Shown: positions 47,465-60,017, counted from the first letter of the stretch. The stretch is 64,000 nt of DNA from Margaritifera margaritifera (GCA_029931535.1 JAQPZY010001184.1:992001-1056000); one strand, 5' to 3'. Translations and numbers: made by a program. The notes: generated by a model from the sequence alone, not told the origin.

Positions 47465-47805
47465 GGTGTGCTTGCTGCAGCTGGTTCAGATGTATAGGAG
47501 TTGGTTCTCTGGGTGACAGGTCATGCATGGTGGGTGGGTGTTCTCTGAGTGATGGGTCATGCATGGTGGGGGGGGGGTCTCTGGATGACAGGTCATGCAT
47601 GGTGGGGGGGTCTCAGGGTGACAGGTCATGCATAGTGGGGGGTCTCTGGGTGATGAGTCATGCATGGTGGGAGGTTATCTGGGTCACGTGTCATGCATGG
47701 TGGGGGGGTCTCAGGCTGACAGGTCATGCATAGTGGGGGTCTCTGGGTGATGAGTCATGCATGGTGGGAGGTTATCTGGGTCACGTGTCATGCATGGTGG
47801 ATACA
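47465..47805. repeat. 33-bp minisatellite with a 97-bp higher-order period
   Basis: 'ggtcatgcatggtgggg' then 'tctctgggtgac' repeats at 32-37 bp steps from 47521 to 47787. In the last part, three consecutive variant units (about 47612-47708) are repeated as a block at about 47709-47805. Confidence 0.88.
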
Positions 47806-48611
47806 TGAAGTGCTAGTGTCAAAAATTAATTTTTTGAAATTGACTTCTCTAATTTAATCTAGACTCCTTTACAGCAGAAGGTCAAGAAAATTTGCAATCA
47901 TTTCACCTTAAAAGGTCCACATGTGCTGAAGATTTTGGATCTGCTAGACTTCATACACATTTATGACATAAAAAATAACATTTATATCAAGTTATTGTGT
48001 TTCTTTTTTGGCTTAGTGTATAAGCAAATTACAGCAGATAGGTCTTGCCCAAAATTTCTAAGTAAAACATTTCATCCATGTATCATCCTTACAGTCTCCT
48101 AGGGTTAGTTTTGTTCATGAAAAAAAAATCAAAGCTTGTTGAAATACATGTGCAATTTATTTGTAAATATTTGTATAAGAAGAATTCCTTATTTTTTTGT
48201 GGGTAGCAATTTTCGTTGATTTTGTAGTTACTACAAACCACAAATTTAAAAACTCAAGGAACAGTGATCCTTTTCTCAAACAAACCTCTTCTCCAATCAA
48301 CATATTAAAGTACCAATTAAAACATAATTAATAAAAAAACAAAAACACAATTTTAAAGCTGATTTTGTTTATATATTACCTTTTCATCATTTGAAAGGAT
48401 TCCAATATCTATAACAATTTCCAGTTGTGCATGGTCTTCATTTTTATAAATATTTAGTCAATACAAAGGTTAATATCTTGTTTAGCATTAGCATGTTAAA
48501 CATTTTTATCATTTCCAATAAACTTGATTTTAAAGAAATTGTTGCTTAAAGTATTCCATCAACTGTTCTTTTATTTAGTCATAAATGTGCTTCAGATTTT
48601 GTCTTGAAAGG

Positions 48612-48945
48612 ATTGTTTGATACTAGGAATTAATTTACTTTTGTGGGTATCAGTTTTTGTCAAGTTAAAAAAATACATTTTCATGGATATTGTCTATAAA
48701 TGTGTACAAGTCGAGTCCAACTACAAACTGCACAGACCCAGATATGCTGGCACATAATGCGATAGCGGATCAGGGTCTATAATGTTTGCAGTTGGTCTCG
48801 ACCTATAAGCAAGTATAGATGGTACTTGAATTCATGGACTAGTGTAGGTGTCTTATTGTCTTCACAGATTGATCATTGTTCATTGGATAGCAAGCACAAA
48901 GTCAACATAAATTGGTACCTAGTAAATTCACAGTAATTGCATTAA
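48612..48945. mobile_element. Short relative of the 41.4-kb TIR element, split by a MITE
   Basis: 'gatactaggaattaatttac' with 'gtgggtatcagttttt' at the left and 'aattggtacctagtaaattc' with 'acagtaatt' at the right are inverted. The single-palindrome MITE at 48697-48822 lies inside it, giving a relative age order. A similar fragment occurs at 48190-48260. Confidence 0.5.
48697..48822. mobile_element. Single-palindrome MITE (reduced copy)
   Basis: Outer arms gagtccaactac and gcagttggtctcg and the right terminus AAGTATAGATGG are present, but only one palindrome remains. Its left arm is A-type (gcacagacccagatatgc) and its right arm B-type (gcggatcagggtctat), which suggests recombination between A and B. 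Confidence 0.8.
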
Positions 48946-49850
48946 GTTTGAAGAAATGTTAAATTTTCTGTTGTAAAATAAGTTTAATCACTTCTACAAT
49001 ATGAGGTAATGAGTAGTACAGAATCTATAGTATGCTTAACATAAAGCTAATACCGTCATCTATTCAGTTTTTATTGAAAACCATTATTTTAGTCTGGAAA
49101 TAATTCTACAGACCTTCAGTTTTAGTATTTTTACAATATAATAGGCCACTATAATAGATCGTATCCATAATTAGAATAATTTCAGTCTGCAAATGATTGG
49201 GTTGTACAAAGATTTTCTGTGGATTCCAGATCAAAACTGGTGGTCAGTTTGGGGAGTAGCTTCTGACTGCTGGACTTGTTCCAGTATGTAGCAAGACAAA
49301 GAAAACGTTATAGCATTTATGCTGCATCTGGAACAAACCATTACACAGATGCAATTCGTCTGCATGATTTTTCTTGGGAACTATTGAAAACATGGTGTAT
49401 TCCAACCAAGCATAGCTTTTCCAAGTTATTATCATGCCTAAATAGTTTATTCCAAAATAGTATTTGCCTAAATAGTTCATTGAAGTTTCAAGTAAATAAA
49501 AGGAGAGATAGTTTTAAACAATTCTGAAGGGATTTCAACACTTGTTTAAATCTTACTGCTAGCTTTTTGATAATGCTGACTTTGTCAGATATTTGTAATT
49601 GTATTTTGCAGCTATGGTCCACCTTCTAACGAATTGTCATACAATTGATTTGGGATTATTACCAAATTCCTAATATACACTTAAAGGATATTATCCTCAT
49701 GTAGGTACTTCATTGAATTGAAAATTTCCCTGTTGAAATGTCAAACTTTTAAGGAATTTTTCAGTGTTTTAGATGTAGATGATCTGTATGTCTGTATGAA
49801 GTATTGTTTTTTTTATACAGCTTGCAATAAATCTCAGATATTGACATGTA
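48946..49850. other. Intergenic, nothing recognised
   Basis: No supported gene or known repeat. Confidence 0.35.
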
Positions 49851-50060
49851 CTATGTTTACTCACAAGTTTGGTTGTATTTACAAACAACTTAGACCCTGA
49901 TCTGCGGTCACATAATGTGCTGGCAGATCAGGGTCTATGTTGTTTGTTCTGTTGATTACTCCTAACTCCATAAATCCAGATCTGCTAGTGTATTATATGA
50001 CTGCAAATCTGGGTCTATGCAGTTCGCAGTTGGACCTGACTTACAAGTGAGTCTATATGG
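49851..50060. mobile_element. Double-palindrome MITE, copy 13 (subfamily II, B-A order)
   Basis: TA-flanked. Palindrome B is near-perfect (acttagaccctgatctgcgg / ggcagatcagggtct). A is diverged. Confidence 0.8.
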
Positions 50061-50219
50061 TAGTCCAGACATGCAAGGTGCAATTTATTTACAGTGAGGT
50101 TATGTTCCTGAAACTTACAATAAAGACAATATCATTTGAATTTTTACTTTTTTTCCTTGGTTGTGATATTTTGCTTAATGTTGTTATTTATCAAAGTAAC
50201 GTCTTGCCCAAAAGAAATA

Positions 50220-50415
50220 CTGTGTATACTTGCTTATAAGTTGAGTCCAACTACAAACTGCACAGATCCAGATCTGTCATTGCATAAAGCGCTGGCAAAT
50301 CTGGTGTATGCAGTTTGTTATGAGTAATCAGAAGAACAAACAGCATAGACCATGATCTGCTGATGCACAATGTGATGTTTGTAGTTGGACTCGACTTATA
50401 AGTGAGCATAGATGG
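50220..50415. mobile_element. Double-palindrome MITE, copy 14 (subfamily II, A-B order)
   Basis: Left end CTGTGTATACTTGCTTATAAG. Outer arms gagtccaactac and gtagttggactc are exact inverses. The second palindrome lacks part of its right arm. Only 159 bp from copy 13. Confidence 0.78.
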
Positions 50416-50929
50416 TTGTATTAATAATAGGATTTTATTATGGATATGTACCTCTAGACAATCTGTTTCTTGACTTTTGTATTGGGATTATAAACCTAGT
50501 TTTCATGGTGAAGTAGATACTCAAGTTTATACAAATGATGAACCAAATCTCTACATTACATTCACACATTTACATAATGTCTCTGCGACAGTGCATACAA
50601 GACATAAGAAAATACAAAAGAACATTCTTGTCAACTTTATCCAAGCCAGAGATTTGTTACAAAAATCTTCAAATCATTGTTCATAAAATCTTAAGAAGCC
50701 ATCGTCATTGTCTTCGGGAAGCCAAATTTTACTGGGTGAAAGTTACAGCCATTAAGTAAACTTGGAGTGATAGCCAATATGGCCAGTATTACAAGCATAG
50801 TTGATGCATCAGTAAATACCTCGGTTAGCCATTACAGCTGAGGCCATACATGACAATGCATGGAGTCCACTTTTCAAATACCTACTCATTCACATGTACA
50901 ATACTCATTTAACCTGTTGAGAGTAACCT

Positions 50930-52280
50930 ATCATCATATACAATGTATAGTGATTAATATGGAAATTTTGCCATGGAAAACATATTTTCCAACTTTCAGC
51001 TGCACTGATCTGAAAGACCCCTCAATGTAAGCTATTATGCATATAGCATGCAAAAAGCTATGTGGTCATGAGCTACAATACAAATACTTAACCAATGTTA
51101 GCAAACATATAATGTAGATCACAGTAACCTTATTTGGTTGTCGTACTAAGAGAGATGCATTCAATTGTCAAGTTTATGACAAACATGAACAGAATTCAAA
51201 AAATAAAAGGTAAACACAAAAGTTCAACAAAATCAGTGAAGCATGAAATATAAGTCATAGAGACCTCTTTTTGCAATAAGGGTGTAGTACTTGTCAAGAT
51301 GCATCCCTTCATCAAGTTTCATTATGCTAGTCAGGATATTATGCATATAACATGCCCCAAACTCACATGGTCATGAGCTAAATGTAAAAACTTATTCAAA
51401 GCCAGTAAAAGGTAAAATACAGGTCACATTGAGCTTCTTTTGTTGTAGGGTATGGTAGTAACAGAGATGCTTATTATCAATTTTGTGATCATTAACAGTG
51501 CCAGAGAAATGAACATCATAATTTTTGTTGTTTAAATCCAATTTAAGGTTAAAATACTGGCCATAATGCCCTACTTTTGCAATGAGGGTGTAGTCCTCAT
51601 CAGGATGCATCCTCTCACAAAAGTTTCATGAGTCTAGGATAGTATGCCCACAGCATGCAAAAACCAATGTGGTCATGAGCTAAATGCATAAACTTAACCC
51701 AAGCCCATAAAATGTGAAATGTATGTCATGGTGAACTTTTTCTATGGGTGTGGCACTGATAGATATGCATACAATCATAAAATGTATTGATTCTAGCATG
51801 AAGAGTGCTTGAGAAATAAACTTACAACACAAAATTTAACAATATTCAGTGAAGCATGAAAGATGGGTCACATGTAATTAATGTGATGAGGATGTAGTAC
51901 ATGTTCAGATGCATCCCCTCACAAAGTGTCATGCTTACAGATATACAGGATGCAAACATCCTATGTTGTTGTGAGCTAAATGCAAAACTTTACCTACACT
52001 AGCAAAATGTTAAATGTGACCTTTTGTGTAAGGTGTGGTTTTTGAATAGATGCATACAATCGTCTGTCTTAATGAGTCTAGCTTGAACAGTGCTTAAGAA
52101 CCGAACTTAAAACACAAAATTTAACCAACATCAAAGAAGCATGAAATATGTGTCAAATTTGTGATTGTGTAGTACTCATTGAGATGCATCCCCTCTTGAA
52201 GTTTCACGATTACAGGAATAACAGTATGTATACAGGATGCCAAAAAAATCATGAGATCATGCATATATGCAAAAACTTAA
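50930..52280. repeat. Satellite of about 300 bp, roughly four units
   Basis: Blocks 'gtgtagtac', 'cagatgcatcccctcac', 'aaagtttcatg', 'gcatgcaaaaa', 'gtggtcatgagctaaatgc', 'cagtgaagcatgaaatatg' recur in order. The 'gatgcatcc' block is at about 51298, 51604, 51909 and 52184, so periods are about 305, 305 and 275 bp. Confidence 0.82.
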
Positions 52281-52346
52281 TAATAACCTGTATAAAGTTA
52301 GCCCCTTAGTCCTCTCCCCATGAGTGCAGGTATTGTGAACTGTGTA

Positions 52347-53066
<720 letters not shown>

Positions 53067-53258
53067 CAGGAGCTGCAGTGGCTTACAGGTTAGCATGCCT
53101 GACTTGCATCTGAAAGGATGCTGGTTCAAATCCTACAATCAGATCAGCCCAGGTCTGCTACCATGATGTGTCCTAGGGGAAAGCACTTTACTCCAATTAT
53201 CTTGGAACTAAGTAACCTATTTGTGTATTTATGCTGTAAAACACACAAACCAAACCAG
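53067..53258 (+). mobile_element. tRNA-derived SINE
   Basis: A-box-like 'tggcttacaggttagcatgc' and B-box 'ggttcaaatcc' are 32 bp apart. The body has 'cctaggggaaagcacttt', and the tail 'gctgtaaaacacacaaacc' resembles the other SINE tails. Confidence 0.6.
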
Positions 53259-53587
53259 ATTGGCAACATTTGTTATTAGGACCAACCATAATGGTGTAAG
53301 AAATATGTGACCCCCACCCACTCCTTGCCTGTGAATACAATTGGCTGTTCAGGAGAAGTAGTAATAAGATTTTCAAGATTGACAGCAAGGTGAACATAAT
53401 GAATGTCAAATCTTCACAATTTTCATGTAGGATCAACATTCTAGGCATTCGGATATACAACCAGCCCTTGAGAAATACCAATAGCAAGACTTTCAAGATG
53501 GCTGCTAGGAGTAATTGTCACTAACATCATTTGTAATGAGACTAAAGATTGATTTACCATAAATAATGTGTGTGTGTTTATGTGCGG

Positions 53588-53785
53588 GGGGTGGGGGCTG
53601 GGAGAGCTCAGTTGCAGGAGCATCAGACTCATAATCTAATGGTTGTAGGTTTGATACATGCCCAGGCCAGTCCAAGGCAGCTCCCTTGAGTGCCCTTGGG
53701 AAAGGCACCAAATTCTTATTTCCTCTGCATGATATGGCCAATAATTCGTTAAAAGTGCTGTTAAAACCTATAGAAACAAACCATT
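53588..53785 (+). mobile_element. SINE derived from tRNA-Met
   Basis: 'gagctcagttgcaggagcat' (A box), 'cagactcataatctaa' (anticodon arm with CAT) and 'gtaggtttgatacatg' (B box) reproduce the layout of an elongator tRNA-Met. The body 'gagtgcccttgggaaaggcac' and tail 'aaaagtgctgttaaaacc' follow. Confidence 0.7.
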
Positions 53786-54289
53786 ACAGAATTACTACAT
53801 ATAATATCAAAGACACCCTTTAATAAAAGACCTCAAAGTTTATTCAGAACAGTGATGAGAATTCAATTGTCAAGGACTGTTATGTAAAGCTTACTTTTTG
53901 TGACAATGACGTATATGTAAGTACATAAACAATTACATTACTCCATGGAATTCTTTACCTCTCTCTATCTCTCTCTTACACACACACACACAGATTAGCC
54001 TGAAACATATAAAATAGAACATGAACACTTCATGACCAAGATTCTGTTGAACATCATGTCTTGTCTACAAACTGATGAATGATTTACAATAATAAATAAC
54101 TTTCAACAACTTTAACAGCAAACTTTAACATAAAATCTCAGTGTTGATGCTATCACTCCTGCTGTTGGTGCCAGAAAGTTATAGAGCTATGTCTGCTATT
54201 TGGTAAAGCAAGTGAGACAATAATGAAATTAAATGTTTTGATGCCAATTGTCAAAGCTACATAATCATCAATACAAGAAGGCCAAGGAC
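53786..54289. other. Intergenic, no gene
   Basis: Short (ca)n and (tc)n runs near 53960-53992. Nothing else recognised. Confidence 0.35.
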
Positions 54290-54810
54290 TGCATGTTGAG
54301 CCCATGATCAAAGCATAGCTGTAAAATGTGACTTTGACCCCATGGTCAAAAGGTTGAGCGAGCATGTCTAAGAATGAATTGTCTTGGCTTCATAATGATT
54401 CATCCAATAAATGAACTAATTCCATCAAGGGGCTTAGGAAATATAGGCAAATATAACTTTAACCAAAACTGTAACTCACATTTTCTGTGACTGTGATACT
54501 GAACCAAGGTGAAAGGGGTAAGTGTGCATGTCACCAAATGAACTATCTTAGGTTCATAATAATTCGTTTAAGTAACAAGAAAATTCATCAAGGGGTTTAG
54601 AAAATGTAAGCAAATGAAAAAGCTTTTAACCAAAATCTTAAAGCAAATTTGTATGAACATGATCTTGAACCCAATATAAAAGGGGTAAGTGAGCATGTTA
54701 TAAAATGAATCATCATAATGATTAATGCCAAGTATGATGAGAATCTATCAAGGGGTTTAAGAAATATATGCAGATGAAAAACTTTATAACCAAAACCTAA
54801 ACCAAACTGT
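54290..54810. repeat. Tandem repeat of about 180-190 bp, near three units
   Basis: 'aaggggtaagtgtgcatgt', 'aatgaa...atcat', 'catcaaggggtttagaaa', 'gcaaatgaaaaactt' and 'taaccaaaaccta' recur in order, with the 'caaggggttta/cttag' core near 54427, 54591 and 54750. Confidence 0.7.
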
Positions 54811-54843
54811 TTTTTGTTCAAGTACCCAATTTGCTTATGTATA

Positions 54844-55864
54844 CCATGTACGCAACTTTAAACAGCACAGACCCGGATCTGCCTTCACATACTGATCCAG
54901 CAAATCAGGGTCTACCCTGTCTTGTGAAACTTATGATTTCAAGCAAAATATATAGATCTGCCTTCACATAACATGCCAGCAGATAAGTGTCTACGGCACC
55001 TGTTCAACTTATGATTTAAAGTCAACAGCAGTCTCTGATCTGTTTTCACATAACATGCCAGCAGGTAAGTGTGTATGGTGTTTATTCAACTTAAGATTTC
55101 AAACCAACATAATGTGCCAGCAGATCAGCATCTACCCTGTATGTTCAACTTATGACTTCATGCCAACAGCACAGACCCAGATCTGCCTTTACATAAAGTG
55201 CCAACAGATCAGTGTCTACTGTGCCTGTTCAACTTAAGATTTCAAGTCAACAACAGTCGCAGATATACCTTCACATAACTTGCCAGCTGATCAGTGTCTA
55301 CCCTGTCTGTTCAGCTTATGATTTCAAGCCAACAGCATAGTCTCTGATTTGCCTTCAAATAACATGCCAGCAGATCAGTGTCAACCCGGTCTGTTCAGCT
55401 TATGATTTCAAGCCAACAGCATTATCTCTGATTTGCTTTCAAATAACATGCCAGCAGATCTGTGTCAACCCTATCTGTTCAGCTTATGATTTCAAGCCAA
55501 CAGCATAGACACAGATCTGCCTTCACATAATGTGCCAGCAGATCAACATCTACCCTGTCTGTTCAACTTATGATTTCAAGCCAACAGCATAGACCCAGAT
55601 CTGACTTCAGATAAAGTGCCAGCAGATCAACATCTATCCTGTCTGTTCAACTTATGATTTCAAGCCAACAGCATAGACCCAGCTCTGCCTTCATATAAAA
55701 TGCCAAAAGATCTGATTAGTGTCTATCCTGTTTGTTCAACATGTGATTTCAAGCCAACTTCTTAAACTCTGATCTGCCAATACATTAAGTGATGTCACGT
55801 ACAGATCTATGATATGAATCTATGCTGTTTCAAGTTTGGCACACTTTATACACAGGTGAACATG
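54844..55864. repeat. Array of about twelve 85-bp palindrome units inside MITE-like ends
   Basis: Units read 'ccaacagcatagacccagat', 'ctgccttcacataa', 'tgccagcagatc', 'agtgtctaccctgtctg' and 'ttcaacttatgatttcaag'. The agatctgcc core and the later cagatc...gtct arm are the two halves of the MITE palindrome. Cores lie near 54875, 54955, 55037, 55180, 55265, 55346, 55431, 55516, 55600, 55684 and 55770. The array begins right after TA-CCATGTACGCAACTT and ends with gtttggcacactttatac..., which resemble the MITE termini. Confidence 0.85.
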
Positions 55865-56062
55865 ACACAATATTGTACAATTCTATTGCTCTGCAAGTAA
55901 CAAAGGATTCAAAGGACAAGAAGAGATTGTGGTCTAATGGGGTGAAAATAACATTTCCATGTGAAATGTCTCTTTGTTCCTCTTTTTCACAGTGAATATT
56001 ATAATTATTTTCACCCTTTTTCTTGCTATCGGACCAATGCTAAAAAAAGACACTAGTTTTCA
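55865..56062. other. 3' flank of the BRD7/9-like gene, nothing recognised
   Basis: Separates the palindrome array from the poly(A) signal. Confidence 0.35.
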
Positions 56063-56068
56063 TTTATT
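56063..56068 (-). terminator. Poly(A) signal of the BRD7/9-like gene
   Basis: TTTATT on the + strand, so AATAAA on the minus strand, 116 nt after the stop codon. A short 3' UTR is implied. Confidence 0.55.
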
Positions 56069-56183
56069 GTTCCCACATGATGATAAGGTCCATCAAAAGT
56101 ACACGACAGCCTGTTGAAAGAAACTGAAATTAAAACAAGATTTGCCCACTGAATGCCTCTAATGTATGAGTACTGAACAAGGA

Positions 56184-56399
56184 CTAGTCAAAGTCTTCCA
56201 TTTCATTAGAAAAGAGTCCATTTAAATCTGTCCCCTCTTCCTGTGACTGAGAGTCTACTGTTGATGGGCTGTCATCATTCTGGGATGAATTTAACTGGCT
56301 GTCATCTTCCACAACGTCAGTGGGGGCCTCTGAGGGGCTCAAGGAAATTCCCATAGCATTATGAATGCCTCTTAGACTGATTGAATCTTTTGGTGTGAC
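56184..56399 (-). CDS. BRD7/BRD9-like bromodomain protein, last exon
   Basis: Minus-strand terminal exon. Acceptor ttttctttgaag, exon starts with GTC at 56399 in phase 0, stop at 56186-56184. 71 residues. The first part, VTPKDSISLRGIHNAMGISL, matches the conserved C-terminal motif of BRD7/BRD9 (V-T-P-x-D-I-V-S-...-R-K-A-x-G-I). The remainder is a Ser/Asp/Glu-rich acidic tail (TDVVEDDSQLNSSQNDDS, ending EMEDFD). BRD7 and BRD9 are subunits of the PBAF and ncBAF SWI/SNF chromatin remodellers in the nucleus. Invertebrates generally have one BRD7/9 gene, so I give no symbol. Confidence 0.88.
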   Translation of the reverse strand, partial: VTPKDSISLRGIHNAMGISLSPSEAPTDVVEDDSQLNSSQNDDSPSTVDSQSQEEGTDLNGLFSNEMEDFD

Positions 56400-57329
56400 C
56401 TTCAAAGAAAAACACATACTTTTATTTGTGGGGTACCAAATTTTGTAGGTTTTGTGGTTGCTAGAAACCTCAAACTTAACAAAAGTGCTTCATAGAGACT
56501 GATGCTCTACTGGCCAAAAAAATCTGTAGGAGTTCCTGCCTTTTATATTTTTAATTGCTGAGTATTACAATTATCTCGGATATCCTTGGGAAACCCCAAC
56601 ATACCAAATGTGATAGCAAAAATATTTTCAAATATGTTTTTGTGTCAACAGTTTTGCAAAATATGTGCAGTAAACAAATTCTTTCTCATGACCTTTGACC
56701 ATAAACCTGATATCATGGACAGAAGATCGCTGAATTTGTCTCAAATACTGTTAAGATATACATAAATGCAAAGTTTGGTTTAATCCATAATTAATATTTT
56801 AATATTTACACACAAAAAATCCATAACCAACATGTTATTTAACTGTTATCATGCAAGATATTCTTTAGATATATCTACAAACTGAGGCTGATAAAAATCC
56901 ATTCATACTTGTGTTTGTTATCATCCTCATGAGCCATCACAAATAAAAAACCGAAGTCAACACCTTTGACCTTGAAATCAGTGTCAGAGTGATGACTATC
57001 AACTTGTTTATTGGAATGCAACCAAATGCAAAGTCTGGTCAAAATTCATTTGCATATGTACAAATCACTGTGTTCATAAGCACAATGAAGTACAACTACA
57101 GGAATGGTGAGTAATTTGGTCACATTAAATATCCACCCACCTCTTCCGTATACCAAACCCCTGCTGCCATGATGGAGATGAATCCATAGTAAAAACAAGT
57201 GCATAACTCTTCTGAAAATAGTGCAAGCGCAATAAATGGTCAACATGCATATCTTCTGATGATGACCATAATATGCATTCTAATGAAAACTGCTAGAGTA
57301 GTTGCATTTAGAAAATTCTGTCATACATA
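56400..57329. other. BRD7/9-like intron, old repeats
   Basis: A 'tttgtggggtaccaaatttt' fragment (56427) of the CTGTAGTAT TIR family, then 'gacctttgacc'-type repeats at 56690 and 56960. No coding. Confidence 0.4.
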
Positions 57330-57540
57330 CCGTATATACTGCTTACAAGTTGAGTCCAACTGTAAACAACATACATTGATCTGCTATTGCATAATGCAGC
57401 AGCAGATCTGGGTCTATGTTTGTTCTACTGATTACTCTGAACAAACTGCATAGATGCAGATCTGCTAGCGCATTATGTGACAGCAGATCAGGGTCTGTGC
57501 AGTTTGCAGTTAGACTCAAATTATAATCAAGAATATACAG
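57330..57540. mobile_element. Double-palindrome MITE, copy 16 (subfamily II, B-A order)
   Basis: TA-flanked, ends CCGTATATACTGCTTACAAG and AAGAATATACAG. The two palindromes have exchanged arm types (an A-type right arm follows the first, a B-type right arm the second), another hint of A/B recombination. Confidence 0.82.
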
Positions 57541-59057
57541 TATATAAAATGATAGTTTAAAAAAATGAAATGAATGATATAAATCTTACCCAATTTCTTG
57601 CTTTTCAAGGGATAGCCCATTCTGTAGTCATACAATGTAAAATATCAACCCCCATCCCACATAATTATCCAAGTCAATATCTTACACTGTACGATTATGG
57701 AATGCACCACCCCATTTCTCCTGTCTAATCTAGATCCTTACAGAGTGAATGCACATAACAAAATGAATGTGGATTTTGGTCAGGCCCCATAAGTTGAATG
57801 GCAGCTGTATGCTAGAACAAAGCAATATTACATCTGAAAGCTCTGAATGAACACACTATACCTCTGGGTGTTCATGCAGGCACAAAGTTGAGATTAATGG
57901 TAATCAACTGTTCAAGCCCTTTAACGAGCTCCCACACACCCAAGCTCAATTAATTATCCACGCAAGTGGCAGTACAGACATTTTTGGTATATAGAATTAG
58001 CAGGCAATTAACATTGTCTACCAAGTAATTAACTGTCAAAACAAGCTGGGTCTCAATGGACTTAACAACAGAGTGTTTGTGACGAGCTACAGGGAGACAA
58101 AATCTGCAATTCTTTGGTAATGTGCATTAAATGCTCTCTGTTGTCCACGTTAGACTGCTATCAACTATATAAGGAACAAATATATATGGATTTTCTCACG
58201 GATTCCCGAACATGTCCATCATGGATAAGCATCCACTATATGGAGGTACAGCAGAACCTGTCTTGAAAGACCAACCCGTTTTCCATAAAATTATGGTCTC
58301 TCAAGGCAGGTGGTCTCTCAGAACATGTTATAATACTATATAATCAATAAATCTGTGCATTGAGAATCTGGTCTCTCAAAACAGGTGGTCTCTTGTGACA
58401 GTGGTCTTTCAAGACAGGTTTTACTGTATTTACTAAGGCAGGTTTCACTGTATTTCCCGTTAGATAGTATATGTAATGGAAAAAAGAATGCACAACTTTT
58501 ACTGATGACTGAACCCAAGATCTCATACACCAAAGTGGAGTAGTGATAACAAGATTTTTAAGATGGCCATTATGGTGGAGATGTTAGATGCCAGATCAGC
58601 ACTATTTTCATTTTGGACCATCACCATATCATAAAAAGTCTTCTTTTGAAAACCCCATGTTGATAAGACCATCAGTGCAGGAGGAGAAGCAATAACAAGT
58701 ACTATTTTGAATATCTGATGGGCATCATTTTCATTCAAGACCAACTAGTGTCTAGGCCTTGGGATGAATACGTGTGTGCAAAGTTTGATTGTAATCCTCG
58801 CATTAGATTTGAAGGAGTAGCGATAAAGAGCTTGTGCTAATTGATGGACAGAGGGATGGATTGTCACTGGATGGACAACAGGCCATTGCATAAGCTCTTC
58901 CAGTCTTTGACAAGTAAAGCTAAAAAATGAACCAAGAAAAGTAACCAGAGGATAAAGATGCTATGAAATTGTATAATTAAAGAAACTTTGGATCAAGAAG
59001 CATGGAAAACTTTTAAGTCAAACATGAGTTAACTCTTCAAACTTTTAATTTTGCCCA
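57541..59057. repeat. BRD7/9-like intron with two dispersed repeats
   Basis: 58250-58450 holds repeated 'ggtctctcaa...acaggt' phrases. 58540-58770 is a reverse-orientation pair of units of the array found at 1-880 (agatggccattatgg, ttggaccatcaccatatc, accccatgttgata). The rest is unassigned. Confidence 0.5.

Positions 59058-59099
<42 letters not shown>
59058..59099. repeat. (AAT)n microsatellite
   Basis: About 14 uninterrupted AAT triplets. Confidence 0.95.
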
Positions 59100-59100
<1 letters not shown>

Positions 59101-59136
59101 TCAAAATAAAACCTGACCAAAGTATTCTTAATATTA

Positions 59137-59348
59137 TCATATATTCTCGCTGATAAGTCCAACTACAAACAACATAAACCCTAATCTGCTGTCGCATAAT
59201 GCACCAGCAGATCAGGGTCTATGTTGTTTGTTCTACTGATTACTCCTTACAAACTGCATAAACCCAAATTTGCCAGCACATTATGTGATGGCAAATCTGG
59301 GTCTGTGCTGTTTGCAGTTGGACTCGACTTATAAGCAAGTAAAGACAG
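59137..59348. mobile_element. Double-palindrome MITE, copy 17 (subfamily II, B-A order)
   Basis: TA-flanked. Palindrome B well kept (taatctgctg / cagcagatcagggtct), spacer ctactgattactcc, palindrome A, then ttggactcgacttataag. Confidence 0.82.
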
Positions 59349-59961
59349 TAAATTCCACAGCAATTTGGTTTCAATTCATAAATGTATCAAAAGTTATTGG
59401 GTAAAAACATAAATTATGATGCAAAGGCCAGCGCCTATGTTAATAAGGAGCCTTAACTCAAAATTTTGTCGATGATATTAAACACCATGCCCAATTCAGT
59501 TTCAATCCATTAAGTCCTTAAAACATATGTGCATCAAACTCCCTATGGCATGTATACATGGATGGACACGGGCTACACTATATGACCCCTCTATAAGATA
59601 TGGATGGAGCACAAAAATGCAGCCATTGTAAAACAAAAAAAATGTATCCCATGTTCCTCACTTGAAACAGAGTTGTTAAACATGCACAATTTCACTAATG
59701 AAGATGGACTCATTTTTATTCCCCTTTCCCTTCCACAGCTTTATCCCCTACATTAATACTGATGAATATCTGTGTGTTTTGATTTGAAGTTTTCAGAATC
59801 ATCCACAAGAAACCTCATTTGACACTAGTTAGAAGGAAATTATATCATTAAAAACTAATATATAATGGGTTTACTCTGAAAAGTTATCAGGGTCTTATAT
59901 CTACACAAGACTTTTTTCTTGGATCTATGACACAAATGTTCAACTTAATTTGTTATCTGTG
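59349..59961. other. BRD7/9-like intron, nothing recognised
   Basis: No gene or clear repeat family. Confidence 0.35.
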
Positions 59962-59999
59962 TGTGTGTGTGTGTGAGAAAGAGAGAGAGAGAGAGAGAT
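59962..59999. repeat. (TG)n(AG)n microsatellite
   Basis: A tgtgtg run passing into an agagag run, 19 bp beyond the donor side of the 41-bp exon. Confidence 0.95.
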
Positions 60000-60017
60000 A
60001 TGAATGGAACAACTTAC

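Noticed and set aside
53588..53660. Functional tRNA-Met gene
   Set aside because: Acceptor and D-arm pairing are not kept and a SINE body and tail follow; treated as a SINE head.
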